Source: Amaurobius ferox (taxonomy: Eukaryota; Arthropoda; Arachnida; Araneae; Amaurobiidae). From it: a stretch of DNA of 64,000 nt. Shown one piece after another: positions 46,504-58,440 of this stretch (position 1 is the stretch's first letter; each line of letters starts with the position of its first letter). The position numbers and the translations under genes were made by a program. The notes beneath the pieces are model-generated. The model made no database searches and was not told the origin of the DNA. It saw only the letters and a list, made by a program, of their open reading frames with translations. The stretch spans positions 54,993,236 to 55,057,235 of the forward strand of contig OX578137.1 in the NCBI GenBank assembly GCA_951213105.1. The letters are read 5' to 3'.

Positions 46504-48732
46504 CCATCATCACGGGAGAACGGCTGAACCGAATTTAATGAAATTTTGTGGGTAGCCTAGAAATAGCCCCACTTAAAATTTAGTCCGTGTTTTGAGTTTC
46601 TACGACCAGTGGTTCTCGAGATATTATTAAAAAACGAAATTTTCGTTTGTCTCATCATCACGGGAAAAAGGCTGAACCGAATTTAATGAAATTTTGTGGA
46701 TAGCCTTGAAACAGCCCCCCATAAATTTTGTCCAAGTTTCGAGTTTCTAAGACCAGGGGTTGTCGAGATATTAATGAAAAACGGAACTTTTTCTTAGGAG
46801 ATCTACTCTCCAACTCCGTGGTTTATCCAAACGGAAAGGATGAAAATCGTTTGTTTTAAACGCCAAAATGAAATAAAACTTTATTTCCGAGTTTGGTGCA
46901 GGATTTTTGCATTAATTAGTCACTATAGGAAAACATAAATTGTTTGAAACATGAATTTAAATGAAAAAATCTACCTCCATGGTTCATCTCTCACAAGCTT
47001 TTACTCAACGATGTAAAGTATAAAGAAATCAAAATGGCTATTTAATTTCGCATTTTATGAGGAAGATTCTATCTTATATCATGTTGCTCGGCAACGGAAT
47101 GAAATTAAATGTGTTGTTAATATCTATTATTATTTTTTTTATTTGTATAATAATTAAATGGATGTAAAAATATATTTTGTAAATGAACGATTTGATTGTT
47201 CTTTTAATTATATATATTGCGGACTGCGTACATCACATTCATTTATTTTAGCAAAGAGGTTTCAAGCTCATATATTGTGCTTAGCTAATAAACTCATATA
47301 TTGTGTTTACCCAATAAATTCATTTAGCCGATTGTTGAAGCAGAAAAAGAGTAGAACGGGTGTATGTATTTTCTAATACAATTTTACTGTTTTCATTTAG
47401 TATATACAAACAGGATCAGGATATTTTATTCTTCAAATCTGCAAATTCAGAGCTACGAATTTAGAGGAATATCTCTAAATAACTTGGTAACTTTTCTTAA
47501 ACTTTACCAAATTAGTGGAAATGTCTCCAAATTGATAAAAATGACCCAAATCAATGAAATTAAATTTGTTTTTTTTAGAATAAAGTACTGAAATGATGTT
47601 TCTGTAGCATTTGTCGGTCAGTCCATCCATCCTACTTAGTAACACATTAAGGTTTTTTTTTAATATCACCAAATTGGTAAAAATATTTCTAAATCCATAA
47701 AAATATCATTAAATTGATAAAATCGCGCTTAATAGATGAAATTAATTGTGTTTGTTAGGGGATAGTATTCTGATGATGTTTCGTCAATTTGTCGCATAAT
47801 GGGATTATCAGTTCTACAATCCCACTTGGCGATAAATTTGGCGATTTTTTAAGTTATAGCTAAATTGACGAAAATGTCGCCAAACCTTCCATGGAGATTG
47901 CATTATTCAGATGATATGATTTCCATCAATTTATTTAAAGCAATTGATATTATGTCGCTTAGCAACGGATCCAATATGTTATGCGTCATATGATTTTTAT
48001 TAAATCTTTTCCGATTTGAATAGTAAAAATATGTATATAAAATAAATTTCATTGACATAGAATTTTTGACTGGATAATATCAATTACGGTCTTCAGGTTT
48101 AAACATCATTATTATTGATATTTTCGGGGACTGTTGATTCAGGGATTACTGATATTTTCAAATTATTATGGAATTGTTTTATTATGACGAAAATTGTTGT
48201 AACTCATATATAGTGCGTTGTACGGGTAATCTTCTACAAATGCATGGGTATATCTTCCAATCTACGAGAATATAAGTAGTACAGGTATATTGGCATATAT
48301 TTTGATATATATTGGCATATATTCGAATCAATTACGACCTTCTGGTATTAAGATTACGGGGATTATTGATACTTTCAATTTTTTATGTCATCTCTTTTAT
48401 TTTGGCAAATATTTTTGAGACACATATTGCAATACGGGTAAGCTTCTACTAACACACTGGCATATTTTCTAATCTGCGACAATATAATTAGTACGGGGTT
48501 GCATATATTGATTCAATTCCTTTTTTTTTTTGTAAATGTGCTAACAAAAGGGGCCAGGATGTTTTATTCTTCAGATCTGCCCGTGAAGATAATTTTGCAT
48601 AGTGAGAACAGATATTCTTAAACTTCTCTTTATGTGCAACAAATTTAATATTTTAACAGAATTTGCACATGATTGCGAATTATAAATTTCTTTATATTAT
48701 ATACTCCGTACGAAGAACGGGTATGCTGCTAG
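46444..48732 (+). mobile_element. Helitron family 1, copy E (complete), head to tail with D
   Basis: It begins TCTACATAAATAAAATTG immediately after the CTAG of copy D and ends GGGTATGCTG CTAG (48729-48732), followed by T. Simple rather than composite, and it lacks the micro-retroposon. Frames within it (for example 47158-47376) are non-coding repeat. Confidence 0.87.
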
Positions 48733-49050
48733 TAAGAATAATATAATTGACAATTTAATAAAAATTATAAAATTCTAAATTGAAAATTTTAATGAAAAAA
48801 ATATGTTGTTAATAAATACTTAAGAAATAGAAAGTGTTATCATTTAGTATCACTTTTGTATTTAGTATCACTTTTGTATTTTAATATTTTACCCTTTAGA
48901 AAATATGTTTATTTATAGATTGATACCGGAAACTGCAAAAAGGGGAGTTATATACCGAACGCACATGATGTTGTACATACTATTACGAGGCCAAATTAGG
49001 TTTAATGTGTTAAACCCGAATTTTTATTGTTTACCTCCCCATATTAACAA
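48733..49050. other. No gene seen
   Basis: Unassigned AT-rich spacer; CACTTTTGTATTTAGTAT is duplicated at about 48850-48880. Confidence 0.6.
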
Positions 49051-49918
49051 TAAAAAAATCTAATGTGGGCAGCACATGACTTTCCTTATATAATGCAATG
49101 GATTTACTACTCTTACAGTAAAAAATTAGGTTATTTTTATAGTAGATACTTATATTCTTTCCATGATATTAAATTAGTCGTCAACTATTGGCGTTCAAAT
49201 ACAAAAGTATTACTCAAAGTATCTTGACCGGCCACACAACTTGATACCATAAACCCCCTGGGTTGGTCGTGTGGTCTGGGCCTTCGACTCAAAGTATCTT
49301 TTCCCATGAATGGAACGAGCTAGATCCACGAGAATGATGTCACCAAATTTATCGCATGATATTACATATGAAAAGTGAACATGTTTCTCAACAGTTCATT
49401 TTTTTTAATTTGTGGGATTTTTTGATAAATTTATTTGAAAAATGTGCAATATCTGGAGAACGGTTCATGCTAGTGTTCTAAAGTTTATGTCAATCGTTAT
49501 GTTAATCTTTTTCTAAGGAAAAATTACATAAAAAAAAGGTCTATATGCGTAACTTTTTAAAGGTTTTGATTTTTTGATAATTTTTTCAAAATTTCACTCG
49601 AAAATGTAGGAGGATTCTGAACTTTCGAGTGTGTTTAAAAACAATAGGTTTCCAGTATTCATGGCTTGTAATTTTTATTCCAAATTTCATTCGAATTGCT
49701 GCTTTCGTTCGTTAGATATCGTCTCCACAGACTCACCGACACACACACATACTTTCGCAGACACACACACACACACACACACATACATCACCCCCAAAAT
49801 GTTCAATTCGTGATCAGGAATATTTGAAATGTGCTCTCCCGTCGAAAACTCGAATTCGAATTTTTGACCCCGTCACAGTACTATCCTTATACATTATATT
49901 ATGTATATAAGGAAAGTA
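49051..49918 (-). mobile_element. Family P element P7 (no internal TTGGCGA repeats)
   Basis: AATCTAATGTGGGCAGCACA...ACTTTCCTTATATAATGC on the left, conserved body, (CA)n and palindrome ending GGAAAGTA. The whole TTGGCGA block is deleted, leaving GTCGTCAACTATTGGCG at the join. It carries micro-retroposon M3. Confidence 0.7.
49212..49300 (+). repeat. Micro-retroposon M3 with a perfect 14-bp target duplication
   Basis: ACTCAAAGTATCTT at 49212-49225 is repeated at 49287-49300, flanking a 61-nt insert (49226-49286). The insert has stem GGCCACAC/GTGTGGTC, hairpin ACC..AACCC/GGGTT GGT, and the conserved tail GGTCTGGGCCTTC. Copies P5 and P6 show the empty site (ACTCAAAGTATATTTTCTCA and a variant). 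Confidence 0.75.
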
Positions 49919-50980
49919 ATACATATAAATTATTATAACTCTTTTTTCCCACAGAACTTATAACAAACATTTAGATGCTGATCTTAAATACTTTGCTATG
50001 CCCTTATTCCATAAACGTATTTGAGTAAACAACTCCAGATGCAAATCTTCTTTTACCGTTACCTTTTCTATCTTTAATCCTCTGGGGTATATTTGTCCTT
50101 CTATTCGCAACGAATAAGTTGCTTTTCTATAACACAAGTGTTGGATTAATCAACCTAATTAATTTGTTATTGGGACATGGATTTATTATTGTTATTAGCT
50201 GGCATTCGAATGAAGTGTTGATTGATTGCATCATTCCAAATAGATGAAATATAATACTTTGTTGTTAGAGTAAAAATGTTTAATATCTAATGGTGTAAGT
50301 ATTTTCTACATACTATTAATGCATATCTAGCTTCTTATAGTTACTGAAATAAATTTTAATTGATTAAAATTTGTATTAATACAAATTTCATTTGATTTAA
50401 AAAACACCTATTCTTCATCCATTTCTTCATTTTACAGTATAAGATGTTTTAAATTATCTGAGTAGGATATAAAATTTGTCTCAAGTACTGAAATGGAATA
50501 CAGGCCATACTGATAGCGGTCTCTAATGACAAATGTTGGAATTAGATTACTAATGATTATTACTGACTTTTATAACGTCATAATCTTTTGAAATATTTTA
50601 ATTTTAGAATAAAATGCCTGCTATTTACAACTGAAATTAATACTATATGATGTTGGCAATTCTATGATACTGATACACTATTTTCAGAATAATTAGGCTA
50701 ATAACATACAATTCATGTTTAATTTGATTATTTAAGGTACAATAGTTCTTATTTAAGTTTTCAGATTTATATTTAGTGTCGCACGACATATTGACATTTT
50801 GGCTACAAGTATCAATCAATATAAAAAAGGTATTTTGAATGCAGTATATAACCAAGTAGTGTATTCAGTTCAATGTGCACATAACATACATAAACATGAC
50901 ACATTTTCTCTATCACAAACAACAAATCAGAAAAGGTGACGTGACATTACGCTACTATGCAAACTGGGGAAATATTTTTT
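49919..50980. other. No gene; repeat copy B2 at about 49970-50165
   Basis: B2 is a diverged relative of the repeats at 38990 and 53505. One frame reads IFNPLGYICPS, faintly like the conserved DPLG segment of Bel/Pao polyproteins. The rest is unassigned. Confidence 0.4.
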
Positions 50981-51952
50981 AACACTTTACAGCATAGTTG
51001 AAAAGTGTTTATGACTTTGTTCATTCTGTCTGTCTGTCCGTTTGCACGATAACTGCCGTAAAAATAACTTTATCAAAATGAAATGTTAGTATGTTGTTGA
51101 GACGATCTGTGGGACCCACTGGAGTGCAAATTAATAATATCACGCAATTAGTTTGGGATTGCACACTGGTTGGAAAAATGAAATACATTGAACCCTATGG
51201 GATCTAATTTTTCAAACATTTTTAAGCGAATTTAATATTCGCAAATTGCTTCTAAAATTTGAAAAATATTCAAATTACCCCATAAAATATATAAAACAAA
51301 TTTTCAACAAAATATGTTTGGTAGTTTTCTAAATAAAAATTAACAAAATAATTACACCCATATAATATGAAGAGATCACGTGACCAGCTTCAAAATAAAA
51401 TATGCCATACCTCTTTTACTCCAGTGTCAAAATCGTGATATTTAATGCTCTTTTATATATATATTTAGTGTTGCATCCGTCCTAAAATCGCTTTTTATGT
51501 GCATCTATATTCTGTGCCAACGCAATTATAATATTTTTGAGTTTAAATGATCATCAAACTTTGGTTATTTCTACAACGAAGCTGAATTTTAATGGATGCA
51601 GAATGTAAACAAGTGATTATAAGATGAATTGTATAAGAATTGCTAAAAATTTTTCACGCAAAATTATTTAACTCCGGAGTTTGAAATAAAAATGTATCAA
51701 ATGAAGTATTCACAGCATTTACATAAAGAACCAGGCGATTTATATTTCTATGACGTCATTTGAATAAAGTTCAATTTTTTCGATGAAGTTTAAATTTTGC
51801 AAATATAATAAATTATTGTAGTAATGTGATAATTTAAAATATATCAGTGCTGAATGTATCGCATTTCAGAGATGTTTAAATAAAATTGCATTTCAGTAGG
51901 AATGTGTTTCATAATCGATGCCTTAATCATGATTGATCGTTTTTATTTATTC
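50981..51952 (+). mobile_element. Family X element X4 (near full length)
   Basis: Starts AACACTTTACAGCATAGTTG, has a short GTCT tract and the AACTGCCG...ATGAAATGTTAG block, and ends near TTTCATAATCGATGCC. It contains GATCACGTGACC at about 51376. Confidence 0.72.
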
Positions 51953-52175
51953 TATGTTAATATCGGGCACGGGGTGAATTACGAATTTTAAGCACTGATA
52001 TCATTAACAGAGTAAAGACTGCCATCTGAGTAGAGATCTGTTCTTTTTCTGAAATTAAAACATATAAGATTGTTTATGTAATGATAAGTGTTTTGTTATA
52101 GATATGTATATATATAAGTCATTGTTAATGATTTCAATTTAATATTTAATCAGGGTATGTTAAATAAAAATTTGG

Positions 52176-52420
52176 GCCAACGTAGTGGTCGAGTGGTCAA
52201 GGCGAGCGTTTCCACAGCAATCGCTCGACCGCCGCGTTGTGGGTTCGAGTCCCACGTAAGGCATGGATGTTTGTGTTGTGGGCGTAGTGTGTTCCGCCCC
52301 CCTCTGGTGCGCCTGGGGCAACGTCCGAGATGGCTAAATGGTTCACGTTCTGGCCGCTGACAAAGGCGAATGATGATGAGTCAAGTGCCTGGCCATTTGA
52401 AAAAAAAAATAAATAAAAAA
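52176..52420 (+). mobile_element. tRNA-Ser-type SINE with 14-bp target-site duplications
   Basis: The head GTGGTCGAGTGGTCAAGGCG (A box), the stem GAGCG/CGCTC and the B box GGGTTCGAGTCCCAC resemble a serine-type tRNA with a variable arm. The acceptor does not pair, so it is not a tRNA gene. The tail is A-rich with TAAA units. AAATAAAAATTTGG (52162-52175) and AAATAAAGATTTGG (52421-52434) flank it. Confidence 0.85.
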
Positions 52421-52434
52421 AAATAAAGATTTGG

Positions 52435-52966
52435 TCAATTTAAATTTTGAATTTAAGCATTTGTTGAATTTTATCTCTTATCATTATCTCTTACTCGAGA
52501 GACGTTGGTGATTTTTATACTCCACACTAAGTTATAGCATCAAAGGTAAGTCCGTTTATTTTGAATTTAGTAAAGATGATTTACCTTATCGTATTTAGCG
52601 ATAAATATTTGTAGATGTGTGGGAAGGATATTTCACCGTCGTAAGGGCACAGCCAATCATCTATGGCGTTGTAGCCTGATACTATACCTTTAAATTAAAT
52701 TGTTGATTAATACTCGCTTTGGTAATCACTATTTGATAAACACTCACTTGGACAGTTACTACTTGATAAACACTCAGTTTGGGAATAACTCACTTTGTGG
52801 GACGGATTAATTTAATACTCTTGAATTAAAATATAGAAAGCGTGGCTGTTCACAGGTCAGATACGTTTTCATAGTGAGATCTAGTTGACCTTGAGGTTAT
52901 CACGTCTTTTGACACTGATCTTAAGCAACGCTTGTCCCATGTATGCCTGAAGAATTTTTGAAGAAT
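52435..52966. other. No gene seen
   Basis: Unassigned; weak internal repetition of a TTGATAAACACTCA-type motif at 52725-52800. Confidence 0.5.
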
Positions 52967-53362
52967 AAAAGAAGAGGCTGGCAAATGCAAAAAAAATCGC
53001 GTATACCTTTATGCATCTTGCCATATGACAGAATTAAGATATTGTCCCTAATAAATGCTGGCAGACAGGCAGATCCAGATGCGTGACAGTACGATCACGT
53101 TAAACATGTGGGTCCGTAGGTTCTTTCTAGAGGTTGGTATTAAGGGAAAGAAGGTAGGTCCCTATGAATACCTCCACCAATAGGTTACGATCTAAATTGG
53201 ATGGCACTTACCAAGAGTCCGAACAGATACCTTACACCTTCAGGTAGGTCGGACAGTCTTCGTCGAAGAAAAAAAGCAGAGGCGGGCAAATGCAAAAAAA
53301 ATCACGAATACCTTTATGCATCTTGCCATATGACAAAATTAAGATATTGTCCCTAATAAATT
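52967..53362 (+). repeat. Direct repeat of about 80 bp flanking a 230-bp insert
   Basis: GGCAAATGCAAAAAAAATC...CCTTTATGCATCTTGCCATA...TTGTCCCTAATAAAT occurs at about 52979-53065 and 53283-53362. The segment between is GC-richer, so this may be a segmental duplication or a repeat-bounded insertion. Confidence 0.6.
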
Positions 53363-53504
53363 CTTACTTAGAACTTCCTCTTCTATGCATCCATATTTAT
53401 TACATTCTGTCAAATGGCATAATTTTCGCATTAGATGATATATTTAAGATAGTACTCCTAACAGAATTTAGGTTTAACATTCAGATGGTGGCGCTGAATA
53501 CTTA

Positions 53505-53720
53505 TACCAAGAACCTAAAACCGTGAACGTGTTTAGGAAACTCACTTAAGACACAAATCCTCTTATTCCGCGACCGTTTCCACCTTCTGATCCTCTGTGG
53601 TGTCTTTATCCTTTTATTCCCATCTCATAAACTCATTTCCTAGGGAAGAAGTGTTTAACCAATCAGTCACATTCATTCGTTCTCGGTACGTGAAGCTATT
53701 CCTTAAAATGAATGGAACAG
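53505..53720 (+). pseudogene. Interspersed repeat B3, possibly decayed Bel/Pao pol
   Basis: Homologous to 38990-39215 (shared AAGAACCTAA, GGTGTCTTTAT, AGTGTTTAACCAAT). One frame reads SDPLWCLYPF, comparable to the FDPLG-x-x-x-PF segment downstream of RT in Bel/Pao elements. Stops and shifts are frequent. The family assignment is speculative; the fact that it is a repeat is secure. Confidence 0.35.
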
Positions 53721-54333
53721 TAATGCAATCTTAAAGACTTACACATCCTTACACGCACATTAATTTAAATTGTGTGTCAGGTTGTTAAAGTGAAAGTGCC
53801 ATGGGACCAACAGATGACACTCATTGGATTAATATTTCCTTTAATTTTCATTGTGATGGAGTGCTTTGGAATTCCATATTTTTATCTGTTTGTAGAACAT
53901 GGATTAAATATGTTTTTTTTTCTTTCGTGACGTATATGTGGGTGTTTGTCTCTGTGTGTTTGTATCTCTGTCTGTAGAATCTATGTTTTCATTATAGTTC
54001 GAAAAATAATTGATTTTCAAGAACATTTTTTGACATATTAAAAGTCTGATAAAAAGACAGAAAAAATATCTTTGCATGATATCCAAAACACCCGAGAGAT
54101 CTTAAGCGCTAAATCTTCACACACTTATAGCATTGGGCACGGGACAGAACCTAATGGAGTCGGGATTTCGACCCCCCCCCCTCATCCTTATGGTCAAGAA
54201 AATTTTTTTTTTCTAAAAGTCATTTTGGACCCTCCAAAAGCAAACGGTGTTGAAGGTCGAATCTTTGCACATTTGTAATATCGACAACGGGACATTACTC
54301 AACTGAGCCGGAATTTCGATTCTTGTGAGAAAG
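53721..54333. other. No gene; degenerate repeats flanking P8
   Basis: A GTGT/GTCT tract at 53936-53978 (followed by an AATTGATTTTCAAGAAC block) suggests another microsatellite-bearing repeat end. From 54105 a unit of about 190 bp (GCACGGGACAGAACCTAATGG / ACGGGACATTACTCAACTGA, each ending GGRATTTCGA) occurs twice, with a third fragment after P8 at 55845-55890. A C10 run lies at about 54172. Confidence 0.5.
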
Positions 54334-55782
54334 TAGAAAAATATGATGTGGACAGCACTTGCCTTTCCTTATAAAATGCAATGAATTTACTATTTTTACA
54401 GTAAAAAAAATGTATAAGATCCACGGTACCGTGTTTTTATCGTTGAATTGTACATTTGGCGATTTTCAGAGAGATTATGAGAACATGTAAAACTATTTCA
54501 AAGTACCCAATTAACATATTTCGCGCCACTATAAATAAAAAAAAATATCAATATTGATAGTATCCACAATTAACTATACAGCCTATATATTAAAATATTT
54601 TTTAAGTAATTCCAAAATTAGGCGTAATTTTCATTAATTTAGCGTCAGTTTTGCGATTTTGACGATATTTTTGTCAATCTGGGACGAAATATTGCTAAGT
54701 TGGCGATACGTTGCTAAATTATTCACCAAGTTTACCAAATGCATCACCAAGTGTTACAGTCAAACGGTGAGAAGAGTATTTCTTATATACTAGAAGGTAT
54801 GCTCATCACATGACGGTCATCAGAATTTGCGAAACCTTACTTCCCATGTGGCGTAATTTCTACCAATTTAGCGATATTTTTGTCACTTTGGCAACATTTA
54901 AAGTAGTCGCGAAGTTGGCGACGTTCCGCTAAATCTATCGCCAAGTGATACGGACTGACGGAAGGAGAAATGGATTATTCATAGTCTACTCTTACGTTCT
55001 TTCCAAGAACTTACGAACTTTCATCATTAAGTCGTCATTTTCATTGATTTAGTGTCATTTTTTATCAATTTGGCGATATTTATAAAAGTCGCCAAATTAG
55101 CGACATTCCGCCAAATCCGGACGGAGAAATAGGGTATTCTTATAGCAGATAAATGACTATTGGAGTCCAATACAAACGTATTATCCAAAGTATATTCTCT
55201 CATGAATGAAACGAGCTAGATCCACGAGAATGATGTCACCAAATTCATCGCATGATATTACATATGAAAAGTGAACATATTTCACATTAGTTAATATTTT
55301 TTTATTTTATGTGGTTTTGTGATAAATTTATGTGCAATGAAAAATGTGCAATATCTCGAGAACGTTTCATACTAGCGTTCTAAAGTTTATGTCAATTGTT
55401 TTCTAATGCCGAATTACATAAGAAATGACTATTTGTGTATTTTTACTTAAGTTTTTTATTTTTAATGATTTATCCAGAATTTCACGCGAAAATTTAGGGG
55501 AAGGGACTGTACATTCGATTACGTTTAAAAAACATAGGCTTCCAGTATTCACCGATTGTAACTTTTTGTACCAAATTTTGTTTGAATCGCTCCATTCGTT
55601 CGTGAGATATAGTCTCCCCACTCTCACTGACACACGCGCACAGACATCACCTCAAAAACCTTTGATTCGTGTTCAGCGATACCTGAAACGTGCTCTCTCG
55701 TTGAAAACTGGAGTTCAAATTTATAACCCCCATCATAATACTTTCCTTATACATTATACTATATAGTATATAAGGAAAGTAA
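54334..55782 (-). mobile_element. Family P element P8 with about three internal TTGGCGA repeats
   Basis: ATATGATGTGGACAGCAC...CTTTCCTTATAAAATGC on the left, internal units at about 54610-55110, conserved body, short (CA)n and terminal palindrome ending AAGGAAAGTA. Confidence 0.72.
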
Positions 55783-57687
55783 AATTCCCTGCGGTGAACT
55801 AGAAGGTTAAAATGTTGCTTTACTATCGACCACGCTTAGAAGACAGAATATTTGCACACATATAATATCGACGATAGAGCATTTTGAAAATTAAAACGAC
55901 TATTGTCGGTATTACAAACGCCCTTTATTATTGAACAAAATACAACTAATTGAAAAAATGTCAACTTTACTTTCTAAGAGTGTTGATTTCTATGTCTTTG
56001 ACATGTTTAAATGTTAGTTCCATATAATTCTTTAAAATGTTTCGCAAATTAAATTATACAATGAAGAAAATAATGAATGACAAATTATATCTTTAGCATT
56101 TTTGAGTGGAAAAATCTCATCTTTTCTTTGCGAAGTCATATCAGAGGAAAAACGAAAATGTGACTGTAATAAACTTTTATCGCAATAATTTTGTTGATCT
56201 TTTAGTTTCTTATCTAAGAAGCGTATCAAATACCTACTATTCAGTAGTACCTTGATATCTTAAACCCATTTAATAATGATCCCCAGAGAGAGGCAGTAAA
56301 AGCTTTTGCTCGGGTATTGGTTGCAGTTTCCTTTTACAATATTATATTGCGTTGTAATTCAATGTAATGATAATAAAATAGCCTGCTCCCTTTGAGAAGA
56401 TTTAAAAAGAAAAAAAAAGCGGACAGCTACCTGAAAGGGGTTTTTGAGTAATTATTTTCAAACATGATACGCTTCAGATAAGTTTTGATAAATTATATAT
56501 ATACATACAGATATATGTTTGCCTTTTTTTTCTCTAAATAATAATCAATTGCAGCAGTCTTGAATTAAGTTAAAGTGAAAAATATACTCTTATGTTGACG
56601 TATAATTCTTCACAAGTGTTTGTACTATTAATTGTTTAAATTCTTTATAAATTGTAAAAATACATTAGTACAAATTATAGAAAAGCAAACATAATATTTA
56701 TTTATACACCATTACGAGTATGTAACATTTCTTCACTGGAGGCTCTTTTGAAAACCAGAAGGAGAAAATACCTTTGCAAACAGCCATTCATATGACGTGG
56801 ACGTAGGTTTGCCATATCTGAACTGTCGAAGCAGGGTTTCCAGATTTGAAGATTCGGGGCAAATTTGGGAACATTTTGTGACTTCTCGAATGTACTCGAA
56901 CCTTCTCTTAAAAAAAAATATTCTTCGAGATACGAGCTCCTACTGTAAGTTTCTACGGAGATAAATATAAAACGATATATCGCTCAGTTTGAGATTAGTT
57001 GACGTGATACGAGCTATATTGAATTGTAAGATACATCAATGTTTTGAATAGTACAGTGAAAATTCAAATGGTGTATCACAAGCATTTACAGTTTTAGGTA
57101 ATGATGATTTCTGTAAACTTAAGTTGTATTAAAATGTAAAACACTGTTGTACTTGAATATTTAAATTCAATAAATCATATAAACTTATTGCAATCTCCAT
57201 TTCGAAATATTTATTATATAAATTTTATGCATGGTGGTTACAATCTATTACAGTATAAATTATATACAACAGTTGTATTATACGTATTAACAAACCAATA
57301 CATTTTAGAAACATATACCTAAACAATGAAGAGCACAATTTTATATATATCCTTATAAGAATTGTGTATCGTATCACTTAGTACAAAAATATTGCTATTT
57401 ACCAGTCTATTTACTCTAGGTACCCAACGTTTCAGAAGAAAAAATAATGTTCTGCTAATGGAAAATGCATTACTTACAATATATGAGCATTAGCTTACCT
57501 TTCAGAGATAAATTAAATTACATTTTGCGAGGTGAAATTTCGTATCATTTTAGGGAGCTAAAGACTATGCCTTACGTTACAAACAAGTATATATAAATAT
57601 GTGGAGCGGAAAACTACTAGATTTTCATATACGGTACATGAGCCAATGGTTGTCAGTGTCTATAAGGTGACCCACGTCATGAATTTT
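55783..57687. other. No gene seen
   Basis: Unassigned. A GC-richer patch at 56740-56990 contains GAA/TTC-rich sequence but no ORF or RNA signal I can support. Confidence 0.55.
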
Positions 57688-57802
57688 GTCTAATGTTTAA
57701 CCACAATTTAGTCTAATGTTTAACCACAAATAAGTCTAATGTTTAACCACAAATTAGTCTAATGTTTAACCACAAATTAGTCTAATGTTTAACCACAAAT
57801 TA
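57688..57802 (+). repeat. 23-bp minisatellite, five copies
   Basis: GTCTAATGTTTAACCACAAA plus TTA, repeated five times with one or two substitutions (TTTA and TAA variants). Confidence 0.93.
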
Positions 57803-58139
57803 TTTCTACATCCTAGGTCCAATAAGACGTTCGGAGTGTAGAAGTAACTAAAAGTAGTAAATACGAGTAGCACGGATTCAATGGACACTGTGAAGGGGAC
57901 GGGGGTAATTTATCACTGTATTTCAAATCGGGTGCCGAATTTCAAATCGGGAGGCTGTGGGCCATGTTGGAAGTTAATCTAGAGGATAAAAATAGTATCA
58001 GCAAGCTAACTTGAGGTAAAAATAGCAGGAAGTGTGGTGAGATGAAATTTACATACATACACTACTACTACTTATCCATAGTGTCCTCCAGTTGAACCAA
58101 TAGCAGTATAGTAGGATCCGGAAAGATCTAAGAGCATTG
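57803..58139. other. Repeat shared with the SINE at 18160; no gene
   Basis: The segment 57940-58060 (CTAACTTGAGGTAAAAATAG, then CAGGAAGTGTGGTGAGATG) matches the inverse of 18190-18260. ATTTCAAATCGGG is duplicated just upstream. Confidence 0.5.
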
Positions 58140-58428
58140 TGTTACACTGAAATAAACAGTCGATTTTGTGACAACTAACACATTCATTAAGCACATGAAA
58201 TATTCAACTTTGACAATAATAATAATAGAGTTACATTAAACTCAAATCTACCAAGCTTGACCTCGGGGTGCACGGGCTAATTAATATATTACTAATAATT
58301 TCTCATTATTTTTACATACAAGTAGGGCAGTGCGGAAAATTCCCACAGCTTAAATTAATGCTAACATTTGTATCATATTTACACACAAATAACACATGAA
58401 AATACAATTGAACTTAAATACTACGACA
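58140..58428 (-). mobile_element. Gypsy-type LTR (3' or solo)
   Basis: On the minus strand it begins TGTCGTAGTATTTAAGTTC and ends TTTATTTCAGTGTAACA, giving TG...CA termini over 289 bp. A purine tract directly precedes it, as for a 3' LTR. A second LTR was not found to the right, so the element is truncated, rearranged or extends with a diverged partner. Confidence 0.6.
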
Positions 58429-58440
58429 TCTCCTCCCACA
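58429..58440 (-). promoter_or_regulatory. Polypurine tract next to the LTR
   Basis: TGTGGGAGGAGA on the minus strand, immediately upstream of the TG of the LTR; the position expected for plus-strand priming. Confidence 0.6.

Noticed and set aside
52176..52270. Functional tRNA-Ser gene
   Set aside because: A and B boxes and the T-arm are good, but acceptor arms do not pair, and the sequence continues into a SINE body with an A-rich tail and target duplications.
56875..56945. Heat-shock element cluster (TTCTCGAA...GAACCTTC)
   Set aside because: Spacing is irregular, no TATA box or gene follows, and short GAA/TTC words are expected by chance.
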